Assembly (NCBI GenBank): GCA_947039055.1
Contig: CAMQYB010000083.1
Location: 1-7,618 of the forward strand
Length of the DNA: 7,618 nucleotides
Direction of reading: 5' to 3'
Origin: an uncultured Deferribacteraceae bacterium
GTDB lineage: Bacteria; Chrysiogenota; Deferribacteres; Deferribacterales; Mucispirillaceae
Below, in pieces: positions 7,161 through 7,618 of this stretch; position 1 is the stretch's first letter, and every line of letters starts with the position of its first letter. The position numbers were made by a program, and so were the translations under genes. The notes under the pieces are model-generated. The model was not told the DNA's origin, did not search any database, and worked only from the letters and a program-made list of their open reading frames with translations.

Positions 7161-7166
7161 TTCAAG

Positions 7167-7618
7167 TTGAAGAAGATAGTAGTTATGGGTATAGGCAATT
7201 ATATTTTTACTGATGAAGGTATCGGTGTTCATGCGATAATGGAGTTAGAGAAATTAAAGTTACCAGAAAATGTTGAACTAGTTGATTGTGGAACAGCGAG
7301 TATGTTTACAAACAGTCATATTGCAGATGCAGATATATTAATTGCAATAGATGCAATAGCTTCAGATAAAGAGCCAGGTGCAATAGTTGTGTATGATAAA
7401 GAAGATATCATGCTTTCAAGAGTTCCGATGAAAATCTCTCCACATCAGATAGGTTTTCAAGAAACATTGTTACACGCAAGACTTAGAGGAGATATTCCTG
7501 ATATTGTTAAGCTAGTTGGAGTTGTTCCTAAGTCACTTGATGCATCGATAGTTTTAACAGATGAGTGTCAAAAAGCTTTACCAGAAGTTATAAAAATAGT
7601 TCTAAATTTTATAGAAGA
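7167..7618 (+). CDS. hybD: [NiFe] hydrogenase maturation endopeptidase, HybD family (3' end outside window)
   Basis: Removes the C-terminal peptide of the large subunit after nickel has been inserted, in the cytoplasm before export. The visible frame begins with TTG and codes for about 150 residues without a stop. Family members have about 160, so only the last few codons are missing. MKKIVVMGIGN (1-11) is the first strand and glycine loop, followed by FTDEGIGVH (14-22). The nickel-sensing residues of E. coli HybD (E16, D62, H93) correspond to E17, D62 in AIDAI (60-64), and H93 in SPHQIGFQE (91-99). The Asp-Gly-Gly usual after the second strand reads DCGTAS (40-45) here. It lies 99 bases after the large-subunit gene, beyond a hairpin, and is the expected processing partner of that subunit. 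Called hybP in Geobacter-type operons. Confidence 0.93.
   Translation, partial: MKKIVVMGIGNYIFTDEGIGVHAIMELEKLKLPENVELVDCGTASMFTNSHIADADILIAIDAIASDKEPGAIVVYDKEDIMLSRVPMKISPHQIGFQETLLHARLRGDIPDIVKLVGVVPKSLDASIVLTDECQKALPEVIKIVLNFIE

Noticed and set aside
1..7618. CRISPR array, tRNA or rRNA gene, insertion sequence or novel defence system
   Set aside because: There are no spaced long repeats, no cloverleaf-like segment, no transposase, and no terminal inverted repeats. All sizeable frames are explained by known families.

Overview
The window is AT-rich bacterial DNA (about one third G+C by eye). All genes lie on the + strand. Good Shine-Dalgarno sites precede most genes, Tat-exported proteins are encoded, and a membrane-bound respiratory hydrogenase is present. 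This suggests a low-GC, Gram-negative, anaerobic or microaerobic bacterium that respires hydrogen. The order small subunit, HybA, HybB, large subunit, protease is the one known from Geobacter-type and related anaerobes. The phylum (for example Deferribacterota, Desulfobacterota or Campylobacterota) cannot be decided from this sequence alone.

Layout: 1-153 is an AT-rich leader with short tandem repeats. 154-1614 is a complete pyruvate kinase gene, closed by a convincing intrinsic terminator at 1666-1700. 1701-1899 is an intergenic stretch with small dyads and a plausible sigma-70 promoter. 1900 to the right edge is a hydrogenase operon: [NiFe] small subunit (1900-3003), four-cluster ferredoxin HybA (2990-4138), NrfD-type membrane subunit HybB (4139-5338), [NiFe] large subunit (5391-7067), and the start of the HybD-type maturation endopeptidase (7167 to beyond 7618). 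A hairpin lies between the last two genes.

How they work together: the small and large subunits form the H2-splitting core. It is folded with its cofactors in the cytoplasm and exported by the Tat pathway using the signal on the small subunit. HybA carries electrons on through four [4Fe-4S] clusters. HybB is the integral membrane partner that exchanges electrons with the quinone pool. The protease removes a 15-residue tail from the large subunit after nickel insertion. Pyruvate kinase is a separate transcription unit with no evident link to the hydrogenase.

I did not find a novel system here. The core machinery is a textbook group 1 uptake hydrogenase of the oxygen-sensitive (Hyd-2-like) kind. 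The points worth a second look are a long charged repetitive C-terminal tail on HybA, a hairpin plus a TTG start in front of the protease gene, small dyads in the operon's upstream region, and residues that predict a K+-independent pyruvate kinase.
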